Below, piece after piece: positions 35,063 to 44,290 of a DNA stretch of 64,000 nt. The DNA comes from Peptoniphilus asaccharolyticus DSM 20463. GTDB taxonomy: Bacteria; Bacillota; Clostridia; Tissierellales; Peptoniphilaceae. The translations under genes were made by a program, and so were the position numbers. The stretch spans positions 1,178,001 to 1,242,000 of the forward strand of contig NZ_FWWR01000009.1 of the NCBI RefSeq assembly GCF_900176115.1. Direction: 5' to 3'. Below the pieces are notes generated by a model that had not been told where the DNA came from, did no database searches, and saw only the letters and a program-made list of their open reading frames with translations. Positions within the stretch are counted from its first letter, which is position 1, and every line of letters starts with the position of its first letter.

Positions 35063-35743
35063 TTGATAAAGAGAGAATCGTGTAGCGGATGCAATGTGTG
35101 TGCAAGAGAAGTTGAATTATTTTCTATGTTGGATGATGAACTGCAGAGAAAGATAGCAAAAGATGCGGTACATACCAGCAGAAAAAAGGGTGATGTAATT
35201 TTAAATGAAGGGGATAAAATAAGTTCAATTTTTCTAATTAGAGAGGGAAGAATTAAAATTTCAAAGATAGGAATTGACGGTAAAGAATATATCCAAGACA
35301 TATTAGTTGGAGGAGATGCAATTGGTGAAGAGTTGTTCATGAATGATGAAATTTTTCCATACAATATAGTTTGTGTGACGGATGTAAAACTGTGCGAGGT
35401 GACAAGAGAGAATTTTGTAAAGCTTGTGAGTGAAAATTATGAAGTTGGCATCAGTTTGATTAGTTCGTTGTTAGGTAAATTAAAAAGAGCTAATGAAAAA
35501 AATTTAATTTTGCAAGAGAATGATGCTCTAATAAGACTTGTGAATTTTATGTTGGAGATAGACGAGAGAACTCATGGAGATATTGAACTTACAATCGATA
35601 ATATAGCTGCAAGCATAAATCTTCGTAGGGAAACTGTGTCGAGAAAATTAAAAGATTTAATTGAACTTTCTTTAATCGAGCGAGAGGGACAGAGCAAGAT
35701 TAAAGTTTTAGATAGAAATGGATTAAAAAATATCATAAGTTGA
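35063..35743 (+). CDS. Crp/Fnr family transcriptional regulator with N-terminal cysteine cluster
   Basis: 226 residues from TTG 35063 behind GGAGG. Cys7, Cys10 and Cys13 (CSGCNVC) lie near the N-terminus, then a cyclic-nucleotide-type beta-barrel (GDVILNEGDKISSIFLIREG), a dimer helix and a C-terminal helix-turn-helix (TIDNIAASINLRRETVSRKL) in which the R-E-T-V-S-R recognition helix is typical. Cysteines and context suggest a redox or NO sensor with a Fe-S cluster. An exact FNR-type site begins at its stop codon, before the iron-sulfur repair gene. Confidence 0.88.
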   Translation: MIKRESCSGCNVCAREVELFSMLDDELQRKIAKDAVHTSRKKGDVILNEGDKISSIFLIREGRIKISKIGIDGKEYIQDILVGGDAIGEELFMNDEIFPYNIVCVTDVKLCEVTRENFVKLVSENYEVGISLISSLLGKLKRANEKNLILQENDALIRLVNFMLEIDERTHGDIELTIDNIAASINLRRETVSRKLKDLIELSLIEREGQSKIKVLDRNGLKNIIS

Positions 35744-35753
35744 TTTGAATCAA
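35740..35753. promoter_or_regulatory. FNR-type binding site
   Basis: TTGAT-TTGA-ATCAA, an exact match to the FNR consensus TTGATNNNNATCAA, located between the Crp/Fnr gene (it covers its TGA) and the ric gene. It lies about 70 nt upstream of the ric start. A second imperfect palindrome CTTAA-GTCAAG-TTAAG lies about 25 bp further on. Confidence 0.75.
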
Positions 35754-35820
35754 CGTTTTGGTTTCTTAATCTTTATATACTTAAGTCAAGTTAAGAGAAT
35801 AAACTTTGATGAGGAGAATT

Positions 35821-36462
35821 ATGATAAATAAAAATATGACCATAGCGGAAGCTTTAAAAGAAAATCCAAATGTTGCAAGAGTTTTTGAAGATACAGGACT
35901 GGACTATTGCTGTGGAGGCAATCAAAATTTAGCTGAGGCAATAGAGGAGATAAACTTTGATATTGATTCATACATTGAGCTTTTGAATAGACAAGAAGAG
36001 AGAATAGAAGAGTCTTTGGAAGATGTAATAAAGTTGTCTAAAGCAGAGTTAATAGACTATATTGTAAGAAATCATCATGTGCCGGAGCTTGAGATGATAG
36101 ATAGAATAGATTCTAATTTGAGAAAGTTGATAAATGTGCACTATGTAAACCACGGAGCAGAGTTAGAGGAAGTGTATCAAATATTTTTAACTTTGAAGTC
36201 AGCACTAATACCGCATTTTGCAAAGGAAGAAAAAGAAGATTTTGTAGATTTTTTAGATACAGGAGTGGCGGACTTTACAAGTTTGATAGCAGAGCATGAA
36301 AAAGCTGGAGCGTTGTTGGAGAGATTAGACTTTGCCACTAATTCATATACTGCCCCGGAAGATGGATGCAACACATACAGAGCGACATTTGAGCTTATGA
36401 GAGAATTTGAAAAAGATTTACACAGACATATATTTTTAGAGAATTCTGTTTTATTTGAATAA
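35821..36462 (+). CDS. ric: Iron-sulfur cluster repair di-iron protein Ric (ScdA/YtfE/DnrN family)
   Basis: 213 residues from ATG 35821 (AGGAG upstream). N-terminal ScdA_N domain with the double cysteine GLDYCCGGN, followed by a hemerythrin-like di-iron domain with spaced His (NHHVPELEMIDRI, VNHGAEL, IPHFAKEEKE, AEHEKAG, HRHIFLENSVLF). It repairs Fe-S clusters damaged by NO or peroxide. The upstream FNR-type site suggests control by the neighbouring Crp/Fnr regulator. Confidence 0.94.
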   Translation: MINKNMTIAEALKENPNVARVFEDTGLDYCCGGNQNLAEAIEEINFDIDSYIELLNRQEERIEESLEDVIKLSKAELIDYIVRNHHVPELEMIDRIDSNLRKLINVHYVNHGAELEEVYQIFLTLKSALIPHFAKEEKEDFVDFLDTGVADFTSLIAEHEKAGALLERLDFATNSYTAPEDGCNTYRATFELMREFEKDLHRHIFLENSVLFE

Positions 36463-36483
36463 TTAAAAAGTTTTAGACATACA

Positions 36484-36522
36484 AAAAGTAGCGGTTTAGT
36501 TGAGTTCCGCTACTTTTAATTT
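36484..36522. terminator. Bidirectional terminator between ric and the MFS gene
   Basis: 11-bp stem AAAAGTAGCGG / CCGCTACTTTT, loop of 12 nt, T-rich on both strands. Confidence 0.88.
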
Positions 36523-37664
36523 TATTTTTTAATTGTAAATATTGAGATTGTACCTATTACAGCAAATGCCATAGAAACTAAAATTGTGTTTCCTATTCCC
36601 AAATTCTCAACAAGTATTCCACCGCTTAACAGTCCGAACACTCCTCCAAGAGTGATTGAACTGGTTAGGTATCCTTGAGCTCTTATTCTCATAGACGGTG
36701 GGAATTTTCTACTGAATAGATAAACTGAAACCGGAGTGAAGATTCCAAATCCTACTACTTGAGAGAATTGTACTGCCAAGAGTATGCCAACAGATGGAGA
36801 GAAGTAAGTCAATATACCTTTTAATATAAACATCAAAGCTGAGAATTTAAATAGGGAGATTAGATTATACTTCTTTAAGAACAGAGGGAGTGCGAACATA
36901 GCTATGGTCTCTGAAAAGGCAGCTATTGAAAATGCAAGTCCCATGTGTGATGAATTACCTCCCAAACTCTCCATTATTTGAAGCATAAAGGAGTGGTTTA
37001 TTTGATAGAAAACAAATAGTAAAATCACACCTACTATTGCTGCAAAAGCTTCTCTCTTAGTGAAAGGAGTGTCTTGTTCAACAAAATTATTTTGCATTTC
37101 TGCTATCTCAACTTTTTCAATATGTGGTTGAGATAGCATTATCGCAAAGAGTATTGTGAATAGGACTATTGAAAATATTATAGGCATATCTGAATTTCCA
37201 ACACTCATTTTCCCGAGCACTAATGAGCACACTGCATAAGAAAAAGCACCTATGCCACGAGCTTTGGAGAAGTCTATTGTATGGTCGAGTTGCATATAGG
37301 TCATTCCAAGGCTATTTAGTAGAGGTTGGAGTGAGATTATTAATATATTTGGTATTAAAATTAAAATGAGAACGGCAATTATTGGACTGCGAAATATAAG
37401 TGATGATATTAGAGATAATATAGAAATTAATATTACAAATATCATGTATTCACGTTCTTTTTTAGTTTTAGACACTTCACACATTTGAGAAATAAACGGG
37501 CCGAAAAAAGCGGCAATAATGCTTCCTATAGCAGCAATTATTCCGATCTTAGATACACTTATGCCACGGCCTGTCAAAGTTACATTTATATAAGATGTTA
37601 AACAAGCCATTAACATCCAAAATATCGATTGAGTTAAAAAATATTTTAATTTAAGATTTTTCAT
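36522..37664 (-). CDS. Major facilitator superfamily transporter
   Basis: 380 residues from ATG 37664 (GAGGTG ribosome site; the in-frame GTG at 37670 is part of that site). Twelve predicted membrane segments; the N-terminus KLKYFLTQSIFWMLMACLTSYINVTLTGRG and the second half (NHSFMLQIMESLGGNSSHMG) resemble the MFS_1-like group that includes LacY- and NupG-like carriers. The substrate is unknown. A single gene. Confidence 0.85.
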   Translation of the reverse strand: MKNLKLKYFLTQSIFWMLMACLTSYINVTLTGRGISVSKIGIIAAIGSIIAAFFGPFISQMCEVSKTKKEREYMIFVILISILSLISSLIFRSPIIAVLILILIPNILIISLQPLLNSLGMTYMQLDHTIDFSKARGIGAFSYAVCSLVLGKMSVGNSDMPIIFSIVLFTILFAIMLSQPHIEKVEIAEMQNNFVEQDTPFTKREAFAAIVGVILLFVFYQINHSFMLQIMESLGGNSSHMGLAFSIAAFSETIAMFALPLFLKKYNLISLFKFSALMFILKGILTYFSPSVGILLAVQFSQVVGFGIFTPVSVYLFSRKFPPSMRIRAQGYLTSSITLGGVFGLLSGGILVENLGIGNTILVSMAFAVIGTISIFTIKK

Positions 37665-37786
37665 AAACACCTCATAGTTATTATAAGGTAAAAGAGAACT
37701 TATAACAAAACTATTTTAGAACAATACTGTTTGGGTTATAGATTTTGAAACTTTAAGTCTTAGGGTAAATAAAAGCGGGGTGAGTT

Positions 37787-38764
37787 ATGCGGATAACAGG
37801 ACTAAAAACTATAAAGATAGCTTTTGCAGCTGGTTTATCTCTATTGGTCGCAGAATTTTTGGGGCTAAAATATCCTACTGCTGCTGCAATAATAGCAATA
37901 CTAAGTGTTATGGACACTAAAAAAGCAACATTAAAAGGGATTGGCAAGAGAATGTCATCGGCAGTGTTGGCTCTTTTAATTGGTAGCATTTGTTTTATTA
38001 TATTTGGATACAATTTTTTAGCTTATGTTGTATACTTGGTACTATTTGTGCCGATTTCAATAAGGCTCAAAATAGACATAGGGCTTGGGCCTTCGAGTGT
38101 ACTTGTGACGCACTTGTTGTTGTCGAATGCGATAGATAGTGGGCTTTTGATAAATGAAATAATATTGGTGGTTATAGGCTCTGGATTTGCACTGATATCT
38201 AACTGGTATTTCCCATCAGCTTCTAAAGAGCTTCAAAGTGTGCTAAACAAAATAGATAAGAGAATAAGAGCCATATTAGTGCACTATTCAAACTACATTA
38301 CAAAAGATATGCCGCTTATGAAGGGTGAGGTTGTATTTAGCATTTTAGATAGAGATTTGAAGTTGGCAGAGAAACTTTTAAAAAGTGAAAGGGAAAATAT
38401 GTTCTATGAAGAGAGTTCGGATTTAACTATATATTTGACAATGCGAACTGAACAGATAAGAATATTGAGAAGAATGTTTGAAAACTTAAAGTATATGCCT
38501 CCGGAGTTTACACAAGGCAAGGGGCTTGCAGAACTTATGGTTTTAGAAGACGGAATAAACAGTGAGGTTGAACTTACAGACAATATAGTCAACAGACTTG
38601 AAGAACTCTATATCTTTTATAAGAATCTTCCGTTGCCGGAGACAAGAGATGAATTTGAAATGAGGTCTACTCTATTTAGAACCTATTTGGAATTTAAAGA
38701 GTTTGTGGACGTTAGAAATGCTTATGATAATGTTATGAAAGCTAAAGAATTAAGTGCAAATTAA
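37787..38764 (+). CDS. Aromatic acid exporter family (FUSC/ArAE type) membrane protein
   Basis: 325 residues. The N-terminal half has about five membrane segments (IKIAFAAGLSLLVAEFLGLKYPTAAAIIAIL, with the SVMDTKKATLKGIGKRM loop typical of Firmicute ArAE/DUF939 proteins); the C-terminal half is a helical cytoplasmic domain. Probably an efflux protein for organic acids. GGGGTGAG precedes the ATG. Confidence 0.8.
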   Translation: MRITGLKTIKIAFAAGLSLLVAEFLGLKYPTAAAIIAILSVMDTKKATLKGIGKRMSSAVLALLIGSICFIIFGYNFLAYVVYLVLFVPISIRLKIDIGLGPSSVLVTHLLLSNAIDSGLLINEIILVVIGSGFALISNWYFPSASKELQSVLNKIDKRIRAILVHYSNYITKDMPLMKGEVVFSILDRDLKLAEKLLKSERENMFYEESSDLTIYLTMRTEQIRILRRMFENLKYMPPEFTQGKGLAELMVLEDGINSEVELTDNIVNRLEELYIFYKNLPLPETRDEFEMRSTLFRTYLEFKEFVDVRNAYDNVMKAKELSAN

Positions 38765-38789
38765 AAAGAGAGGACAACCTCTCTTTTTT
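38764..38789. terminator. Bidirectional terminator
   Basis: Stem AAAAGAGAGG / CCTCTCTTTT, loop ACAA. It serves the exporter gene and, on the other strand, the aldolase gene. Confidence 0.9.
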
Positions 38790-38798
38790 AGATTATTT

Positions 38799-39692
38799 TT
38801 AGTTTTTATTTACAGATGCATCGAAGATTGAGTCGATAGATGCTTGTAGCATAGTGTCGAATTCTTCTTCAGTTTGGTCTGCTCTTAAACCTTCAGAAAG
38901 TGCTCTTGAGAAAGAAGCAATTAATCTGTGGTTAGCTTTTAATCTTGCGTTTGATTCTTCTCTTGAATATCCGCCTGAAAGCACAACGATTCTAACAACT
39001 TGTTCGAAGTTGTAAAGGTCTTCGTAAAGGTCGTTCTTTTCTGGAAGAGTAAGTTTGAACATAAGTCTTGCATCAGCATCTAATACTTCAAGTTGAGCTT
39101 TTAGTTCATCGTGAAGAACTTGTTCAATTTCTTCTTTCTTTTCAGAGTGGATGTCTACTTCAGGTTCGATAATTGGAACAAAACCTGCTGCCATTATTTT
39201 CTTAGCGTATTCGAATTGTTGAGCAACAACAGCTTTAATTCCTTCAACGTTAAATTCTTTTATAACTGATCTCATCTTAGTTCCAAAGATAGCACGTTCT
39301 TTTGCATTTTCAAGAAGTTCATCAAGGCTCTTCATTTCTTTCATAAGTTGAACGCCGTCTTTTTCTTCAGCAAGACCTTCGTCAATCTTTAGAATAGGAA
39401 CTATTCCAAGTTCATTCCATAGATAGTCAGCAGTGTACATATCGTCAATTTTTGAATTCATTGTTCTTTTAAAAAGTATTGTAGCAAGGATTTTTTCGCC
39501 GTTAAAAGCAGGACTTTTTATAATCCTTGTTCTCATTTCATGAACAAGTTCAAACATTTCTTCTTCACTGTTATAGCTACTTTCTTCAATACCGTATAGT
39601 CTAAGTGCTTTTGGAGTGGATCCACCGCTTTGGTCAAGAGCTGCAATAAATCCATCTTTAGATTTCATTTGTTCGAGTTGATTTTGATTCAT
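38799..39692 (-). CDS. fda: Class I fructose-bisphosphate aldolase
   Basis: 297 residues. Schiff-base aldolase of the bacterial FDA type that splits fructose 1,6-bisphosphate in glycolysis. Seen: [19 protein letters not shown] at the start, [38 protein letters not shown], and the lysine-containing [13 protein letters not shown] (K213) expected for the Schiff base, then [12 protein letters not shown] single gene with a weak GGGGGAT ribosome site. Confidence 0.95.
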   Translation of the reverse strand: MNQNQLEQMKSKDGFIAALDQSGGSTPKALRLYGIEESSYNSEEEMFELVHEMRTRIIKSPAFNGEKILATILFKRTMNSKIDDMYTADYLWNELGIVPILKIDEGLAEEKDGVQLMKEMKSLDELLENAKERAIFGTKMRSVIKEFNVEGIKAVVAQQFEYAKKIMAAGFVPIIEPEVDIHSEKKEEIEQVLHDELKAQLEVLDADARLMFKLTLPEKNDLYEDLYNFEQVVRIVVLSGGYSREESNARLKANHRLIASFSRALSEGLRADQTEEEFDTMLQASIDSIFDASVNKN

Positions 39693-39792
39693 TTTATCCC
39701 CCTTTTATTTGTTTTAAGTATATCATAAACCTTAAGTGTTGTATAATAAAGGTTGATATAATACAATAAGACAAATAAAATTTAGGAGTATT

Positions 39793-40401
39793 ATGAATTA
39801 TTACGCAGTAAAAAAAGGAAGAGAAATTGGTATCTTCACCACATGGGACGAGTGCAAAAAGCAAGTGATGGGATTTGGCGGAGCAATGTACAAAAAATTT
39901 CCATCAAGAGAAGAAGCAGAGGCATTTATCGGTGGTAAAGTTCAAGAAAACAAAACAGAAGATAAAAAAATAGTAAGCTCTATAAAAGACGGAGAGATAA
40001 TAGCCTACGTAGATGGGTCTTATGATAAAAACGAAAAGAGCTACTCATACGGCATGGTGCTGACTGATGGAGTGAATGTAATAGAAACTGACAGCAAGAG
40101 GTTTTTCGGCGCAGAAGATGCATCTATGAGAAATGTTGCCGGAGAGATAATGGGTTCTAAAGTTGCAATAGAAAGAGCTTTGGAGCTTGGGTATAAAAAA
40201 ATATATCTCCACTATGACTACATGGGAATAGAGTGCTGGGCAGTTGGAAGTTGGAAGGCAAATAAAGTCTCTACTCAAAACTATAGAGATTTTTATGCGA
40301 AAGTTAAAGATAAAATAGAGGTTGAATTTATAAAGGTGCAAGCACACACTGGAGTTGAATTCAATGAACTTGCAGATAAGCTTGCAAAGGGTGCGAAATG
40401 A
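39793..40401 (+). CDS. Ribonuclease H family protein with N-terminal viroplasmin-like domain
   Basis: 202 residues. N-terminal Cauli_VI/RNHBD module (YYAVKKGREIGIFTTWDECKKQVMGFGGAMYKKFPSREEAEAF), then an RNase HI domain with acidic catalytic residues in IIAYVDGSYDKNEKSYSYG, MGSKVAIERAL, LHYDYMG and a C-terminal NELADKLAKG Asp. It removes RNA from RNA-DNA hybrids. It overlaps the next gene by 4 bp (ATGA). Confidence 0.93.
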   Translation: MNYYAVKKGREIGIFTTWDECKKQVMGFGGAMYKKFPSREEAEAFIGGKVQENKTEDKKIVSSIKDGEIIAYVDGSYDKNEKSYSYGMVLTDGVNVIETDSKRFFGAEDASMRNVAGEIMGSKVAIERALELGYKKIYLHYDYMGIECWAVGSWKANKVSTQNYRDFYAKVKDKIEVEFIKVQAHTGVEFNELADKLAKGAK

Positions 40402-40829
40402 GAAAGAGTTGGGACGAATATTTTTTAGAGATAACAGAGATGGTTGCCACAAGATCTACTTGTGATAGAGCATTTGTAGGATGTGTAATAGTAAATAGTG
40501 AACACAGAATAGTTTCTACAGGCTATAATGGATCGCTATCTGGAAACCCACAGTGTGATGAAATAGGTCACACTATGAGAGATGGACACTGCATTGCCAC
40601 AATACATGCAGAAATGAATGCTCTTTTATATTGTGCAAAAGAGGGTATAAGTGTAAAAGGGTGCACTGCATATGTAACGCACTTTCCATGTTTAAACTGT
40701 ACAAAAGCCTTAATTCAAGCAGGTATAAAAGCCATATACTACAGAGACGCATATAGAGTGGATGATTATGCACTAAAGCTCATAAAAGACAACGAAGTTG
40801 AATTAAAGCAAATACAAAGGAGAAACTAA
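40398..40829 (+). CDS. dCMP deaminase (ComEB-like)
   Basis: 143 residues, cytidine/deoxycytidylate deaminase zinc fold: HAEMNAL (catalytic Glu) and PCLNCTKAL (two zinc Cys), plus the N-terminal RSTCDRAFVGCVIV typical of dCMP deaminases. It makes dUMP for thymidylate synthesis. The gene overlaps both neighbours (ATGA at the start, TAATG at the end). Confidence 0.93.
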   Translation: MRKSWDEYFLEITEMVATRSTCDRAFVGCVIVNSEHRIVSTGYNGSLSGNPQCDEIGHTMRDGHCIATIHAEMNALLYCAKEGISVKGCTAYVTHFPCLNCTKALIQAGIKAIYYRDAYRVDDYALKLIKDNEVELKQIQRRN

Positions 40830-41281
40830 TGAGTAATTTTGTTAAGGAATTTAAGGAATTTATAGCTCGTGGCAATGTAATGGATCTTGCTGTAGCAGTT
40901 ATAATTGGGGGAGCATTTGGTAAAATTGTTACCTCTGTAGTAGACGATGTGATTATGCCGGTAATCGCATATATAACAGGTGGAATAAACTTTGATAATA
41001 TGTTTATAACACTTGACGGTTCAAAGTACGCAACACTTGTAGCAGCTAAAGAAGCAGGAGCTCCAGTTATGGGAATAGGAGCGTTCGTGGGAAATGTAAT
41101 AAACTTTTTAATTATAGCACTTGTAATTTTTACTATGGTTAAGCAAATAAATAATATTAAAAAGAAATTTGAAAAAGAAGAGGAAGAAGCTGCACCAACA
41201 ACAAAAGTTTGTCCTCATTGCAAGACTGAAATTGCTATTGATGCAACAAGATGTCCTCACTGTACAAGTGAACTAAATTAA
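40829..41281 (+). CDS. mscL: Large-conductance mechanosensitive channel MscL with C-terminal zinc ribbon
   Basis: 150 residues. TM1 (GNVMDLAVAVIIGGAFGKIVTS), a periplasmic loop, TM2 (GNVINFLIIALVIFTMVKQINN) and a charged helix form a normal MscL. An added C-terminal tail carries CPHC (128-131) and CPHC (142-145), a zinc-ribbon-like module not found in the E. coli or Staphylococcus type proteins. The channel opens on osmotic downshock; the role of the ribbon is unknown. Confidence 0.95.
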   Translation: MSNFVKEFKEFIARGNVMDLAVAVIIGGAFGKIVTSVVDDVIMPVIAYITGGINFDNMFITLDGSKYATLVAAKEAGAPVMGIGAFVGNVINFLIIALVIFTMVKQINNIKKKFEKEEEEAAPTTKVCPHCKTEIAIDATRCPHCTSELN

Positions 41282-41307
41282 TTTATGGTACTTAAGAGAG
41301 GGATATT

Positions 41308-42429
41308 ATGCTTGGGTTAGTATTAGAAGGTGGAGGAGCAAAAGGAGCCTATCAAATAGGTTCCTATTTTGCTTTAAAGGAAATAGGTTATGAGTTTGAT
41401 GCTGTTGTAGGTACATCCATAGGAGCAATAAATGGAGCCATGATAGCCATGGGAGATGCCAAAATTGCAATGGAAGTTTGGAGAAACACAGGGCTTTCAG
41501 ATTACTATGACAACAGACAGATAGCTCAAATAGCAGAAGAAAAACAAGATAACAATATGTTTCATGGATTAAAAAAATTAGTGGACAATCTAAATAGCAA
41601 GAGAATTCCATTGGATCCATTAAAGAATCTTGTCTATACATACATAGACGAAGAAAAAGTAAGAAATTCTAAGGTGAAATTCGGATTAGTCACCGTGAAT
41701 TTAACTGACAGAATAGTAGAAGAAAAGTTTGTTGAGGATATACCAGAAGGGCAACTATGTGACTACATAATAGCCTCATGCTATCTTCCAATCTTTAAAA
41801 GAGAATTGATAAATGGTAAGTCATATTTAGACGGGGGATTTGCAAATCAAATACCGTATAATATGGTAGAGAGACTTGGAATGAGACCTGTAATATTAAG
41901 AGCAAATCCAAATGATTTTAGAAATATGATGATGCCGAGTGATTCAATAATAATAGCTCCGAGTGAAAAATATGTAGACACCATGAGCTTCAATCCGGAC
42001 AAATCTGATGAGCTGATGAGAATAGGATATTTTGACACATATAAAAAGTTTAAGGGTTTGTTAGGTAAAAAATACTATGTAAAACCATTTGAAGAGTATG
42101 AGGCGGACAAAATCTTAAGAGAACTATATTTTAATAAAGTTAAGGAATATTCAAAACTACAATTTGAATCTGAATACAGAAAATTTTATGAAGAATTTTT
42201 GCCGGCAATAGCTGCCAATTTAAAATTGGAGAACAACTATAAATATGCTGATGTCTTGGTGGGTATATTTGAATATTTTGCAAACAAGCACAACTTAGAA
42301 TATTTAAAGATATATGATGTGAAAGAACTTATAGAAATATTAAAAGACAAGGGCGATTTTGAAAAGTTGCCTGAAGAGTTGTTGAATGCTTTTAATATAA
42401 AGGTTTTGATGAATAAGGTATTGCGATGA
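41308..42429 (+). CDS. Patatin-like phospholipase
   Basis: 373 residues. Oxyanion motif GGGAKG at the N-terminus, nucleophile elbow GTSIG (Ser37) and catalytic Asp in LDGGF (D175), so the Ser-Asp dyad is complete. The C-terminal 150 residues are helical. No signal peptide, so it acts in the cytoplasm or at the inner face of the membrane. It overlaps the Nudix gene by 4 bp. Confidence 0.92.
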   Translation: MLGLVLEGGGAKGAYQIGSYFALKEIGYEFDAVVGTSIGAINGAMIAMGDAKIAMEVWRNTGLSDYYDNRQIAQIAEEKQDNNMFHGLKKLVDNLNSKRIPLDPLKNLVYTYIDEEKVRNSKVKFGLVTVNLTDRIVEEKFVEDIPEGQLCDYIIASCYLPIFKRELINGKSYLDGGFANQIPYNMVERLGMRPVILRANPNDFRNMMMPSDSIIIAPSEKYVDTMSFNPDKSDELMRIGYFDTYKKFKGLLGKKYYVKPFEEYEADKILRELYFNKVKEYSKLQFESEYRKFYEEFLPAIAANLKLENNYKYADVLVGIFEYFANKHNLEYLKIYDVKELIEILKDKGDFEKLPEELLNAFNIKVLMNKVLR

Positions 42430-43049
42430 AAATAGAAGACATATCGTCGATTTTAAAAGACCACGCACCTGGGCCAATAGGTGTAAAAAATAAATATAGC
42501 GTTTTAATTCCTCTGATAGAAATTGATGGGGAATTAAATTTATTGTATGAAATCAGAAGTAAATCTCTTAGAAATCAACCGGGGGAGATAAGTTTTCCAG
42601 GCGGACGAATAGAAGATGGAGAAGATTACATTCAAGCGGCGATAAGAGAGACTTCAGAAGAACTTTGCATTCCTGAAGATAAGGTTGAAGTGGTGGCAGA
42701 GGGTGACTTTTTAATAAACCCATACCATGCAATAATCTATTCTGTAGTTGGAAAACTAAATGTGGATGAAGCTGAGATAAAAGCGAGCAGAGATGAAGTG
42801 GATAGTGTGTTCTACGTTCCTTTAAAATACTTTTTAGAAAATGAACCGGACATATATGAATTGGATTTGAAAGTTAACAGCTCGGAAGATTTTCCCTATG
42901 AGTTGATTCCAAATGGTAAGAATTATAAATTCAAAAGAGGAATGGATAGAGTTCATTTTTATAAATACAAAGGAAAAATTATATGGGGATTCACCGCCAA
43001 ACTGACATATAATTTCATACAAAGTTTAAAATGTGGGAATAACTCTTAA
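42426..43049 (+). CDS. Nudix hydrolase, probable CoA pyrophosphatase
   Basis: 207 residues. Nudix box GGRIEDGEDYIQAAIRETSE followed by ELCI, preceded by the CoA-specific signature LRNQPGEISFPGG. It likely cleaves CoA and oxidised CoA to acyl-phosphopantetheine and 3',5'-ADP. It is translationally coupled to the patatin gene. Confidence 0.88.
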   Translation: MKIEDISSILKDHAPGPIGVKNKYSVLIPLIEIDGELNLLYEIRSKSLRNQPGEISFPGGRIEDGEDYIQAAIRETSEELCIPEDKVEVVAEGDFLINPYHAIIYSVVGKLNVDEAEIKASRDEVDSVFYVPLKYFLENEPDIYELDLKVNSSEDFPYELIPNGKNYKFKRGMDRVHFYKYKGKIIWGFTAKLTYNFIQSLKCGNNS

Positions 43050-43125
43050 AAATGAATAAAAAATCGTAACATATAGTGAGTTTTGTGGGAAGATTAATCA
43101 CAAAATTTTAAAAGGTTACAAAAAG

Positions 43126-43188
43126 TTGACAAATTTGTAAAACTCTTATATACTAACAAAGTCGGAAAGTAGTTACAAAACGATTACA
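43126..43188 (+). promoter_or_regulatory. Sigma-A promoter with WalR-like boxes before the YabE-like gene
   Basis: TTGACA (43126-43131), a 17-nt spacer, TATACT (43149-43154). Downstream, GTTACA-AAACG-ATTACA (43172-43188) reads on the minus strand TGTAAT-N5-TGTAAC, an exact fit to the WalR/YycF consensus TGTWAH-N5-TGTWAH. A further ATTACA half site follows at 43192. A second, imperfect pair (GTTACA-N5-TTGACA) overlaps the -35. The position downstream of the -10 suggests repression. Confidence 0.65.
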
Positions 43189-43228
43189 AAGATTACAAAT
43201 CAGTAACCGTTTTAGAGTAGGAGGATTT

Positions 43229-44239
43229 ATGAATTTGAGTCATGGAGATTGGAAGAAGAAAGTCCTAACTTTTGCAATAGGAGCAATTATTCTTTCTTCA
43301 ACCTTCACGTTAGGTTTTAATACTATAATGAGTAAGGAAGTAAGTCTTATTATAGATGGAAAAGAAAGTAAAATAGTAACATATACATCAACAGTTGGAG
43401 ATTTCTTAGAAAACGAAGGAATCAAGTTAAAAGAAAAAGAAGTAGTAGAACCAAGTTTAGACACAAAGCTTGTTGATGATATGGACATAATAATAAAAGC
43501 ACCAAAAAATTACAAAATTCAAGATGGCGTAGAAGTTAAAGAAGTAAAAGCCATAGGAGATAATGTTGGAGATATACTTAAAGATTTAAAGATAGAAGTA
43601 GATGCTGATGATGTAGTTACACCGGCACTAAAGACACCTGTAAATCCGGATACTCTAATAGTAATTGAGAGAGTTTACAGAGAGTCTTTTGATGTTTCGA
43701 CTGATATTCCTTTTGAAACAGAAGTCAGAGAAAATGCTGAAATGTTCAAGGGTGAAGAAAAAGTTATTCAACAAGGTATAGTTGGTAAGAAGATAGACAC
43801 AATACAACATACTTTTGTAAATAACCAAATGGTTTCAATAGATGTTTTAAATTCTGTTGTGGCACAAGCACCAGTGAATGCAATTGTTGAAAGAGGAACT
43901 AAAGAAAGACCTCAAGTAGAAAAAGCAGCTTCACTAAACGGAAGAAATGTTAAAAAGGTTATAGTTATGCAGGCTACAGCTTATGACCCAACAGCAGGAT
44001 CAAAAACTGCTATGGGAACAAGAGCAAGAGTTGGAGCAGTGGCAGTTGACCCAAGAGTTATACCTCTAGGTTCAAAACTATATATAGAGTCAATGGATGG
44101 CTTCCCAACTTATGGATATGCTGTTGCAGAAGATACAGGTGGAGCTATTAAAGGAAATAGAATAGATTTATTTTACAATACCAATGCCCAAGCAAATAAG
44201 TTTGGCAGAAGAAATGTTAAGGTATATGTATTAGATTAG
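43229..44239 (+). CDS. Secreted cell-wall protein with DUF348, G5 and 3D domains (YabE-like)
   Basis: 336 residues: an N-terminal membrane anchor or signal (LTFAIGAIILSSTFTLGF), two DUF348 ubiquitin-like modules (SLIIDGKESKIVTYTSTVGD, VGDILKDLKIEVDADDVVTP), a G5-like segment (ETEVRENAEMFKGEEKVIQQG) and a C-terminal 3D domain with the three Asp (TAYDPT, VAVDPRVIPLG, RIDLFY). This is the architecture of YabE/resuscitation-factor-like peptidoglycan lytic proteins. The WalR-like boxes upstream agree with a wall-hydrolase role. Confidence 0.9.
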   Translation: MNLSHGDWKKKVLTFAIGAIILSSTFTLGFNTIMSKEVSLIIDGKESKIVTYTSTVGDFLENEGIKLKEKEVVEPSLDTKLVDDMDIIIKAPKNYKIQDGVEVKEVKAIGDNVGDILKDLKIEVDADDVVTPALKTPVNPDTLIVIERVYRESFDVSTDIPFETEVRENAEMFKGEEKVIQQGIVGKKIDTIQHTFVNNQMVSIDVLNSVVAQAPVNAIVERGTKERPQVEKAASLNGRNVKKVIVMQATAYDPTAGSKTAMGTRARVGAVAVDPRVIPLGSKLYIESMDGFPTYGYAVAEDTGGAIKGNRIDLFYNTNAQANKFGRRNVKVYVLD

Positions 44240-44242
44240 ATG

Positions 44243-44263
44243 GGAGCCGAAAGGCTCCTTTTG
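44243..44263 (+). terminator. Rho-independent terminator
   Basis: Stem GGAGCC / GGCTCC with a GAAA tetraloop, followed by TTTTGTG. Confidence 0.85.
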
Positions 44264-44290
44264 TGTTATAATCCGATTTAAGGGGGAGTT

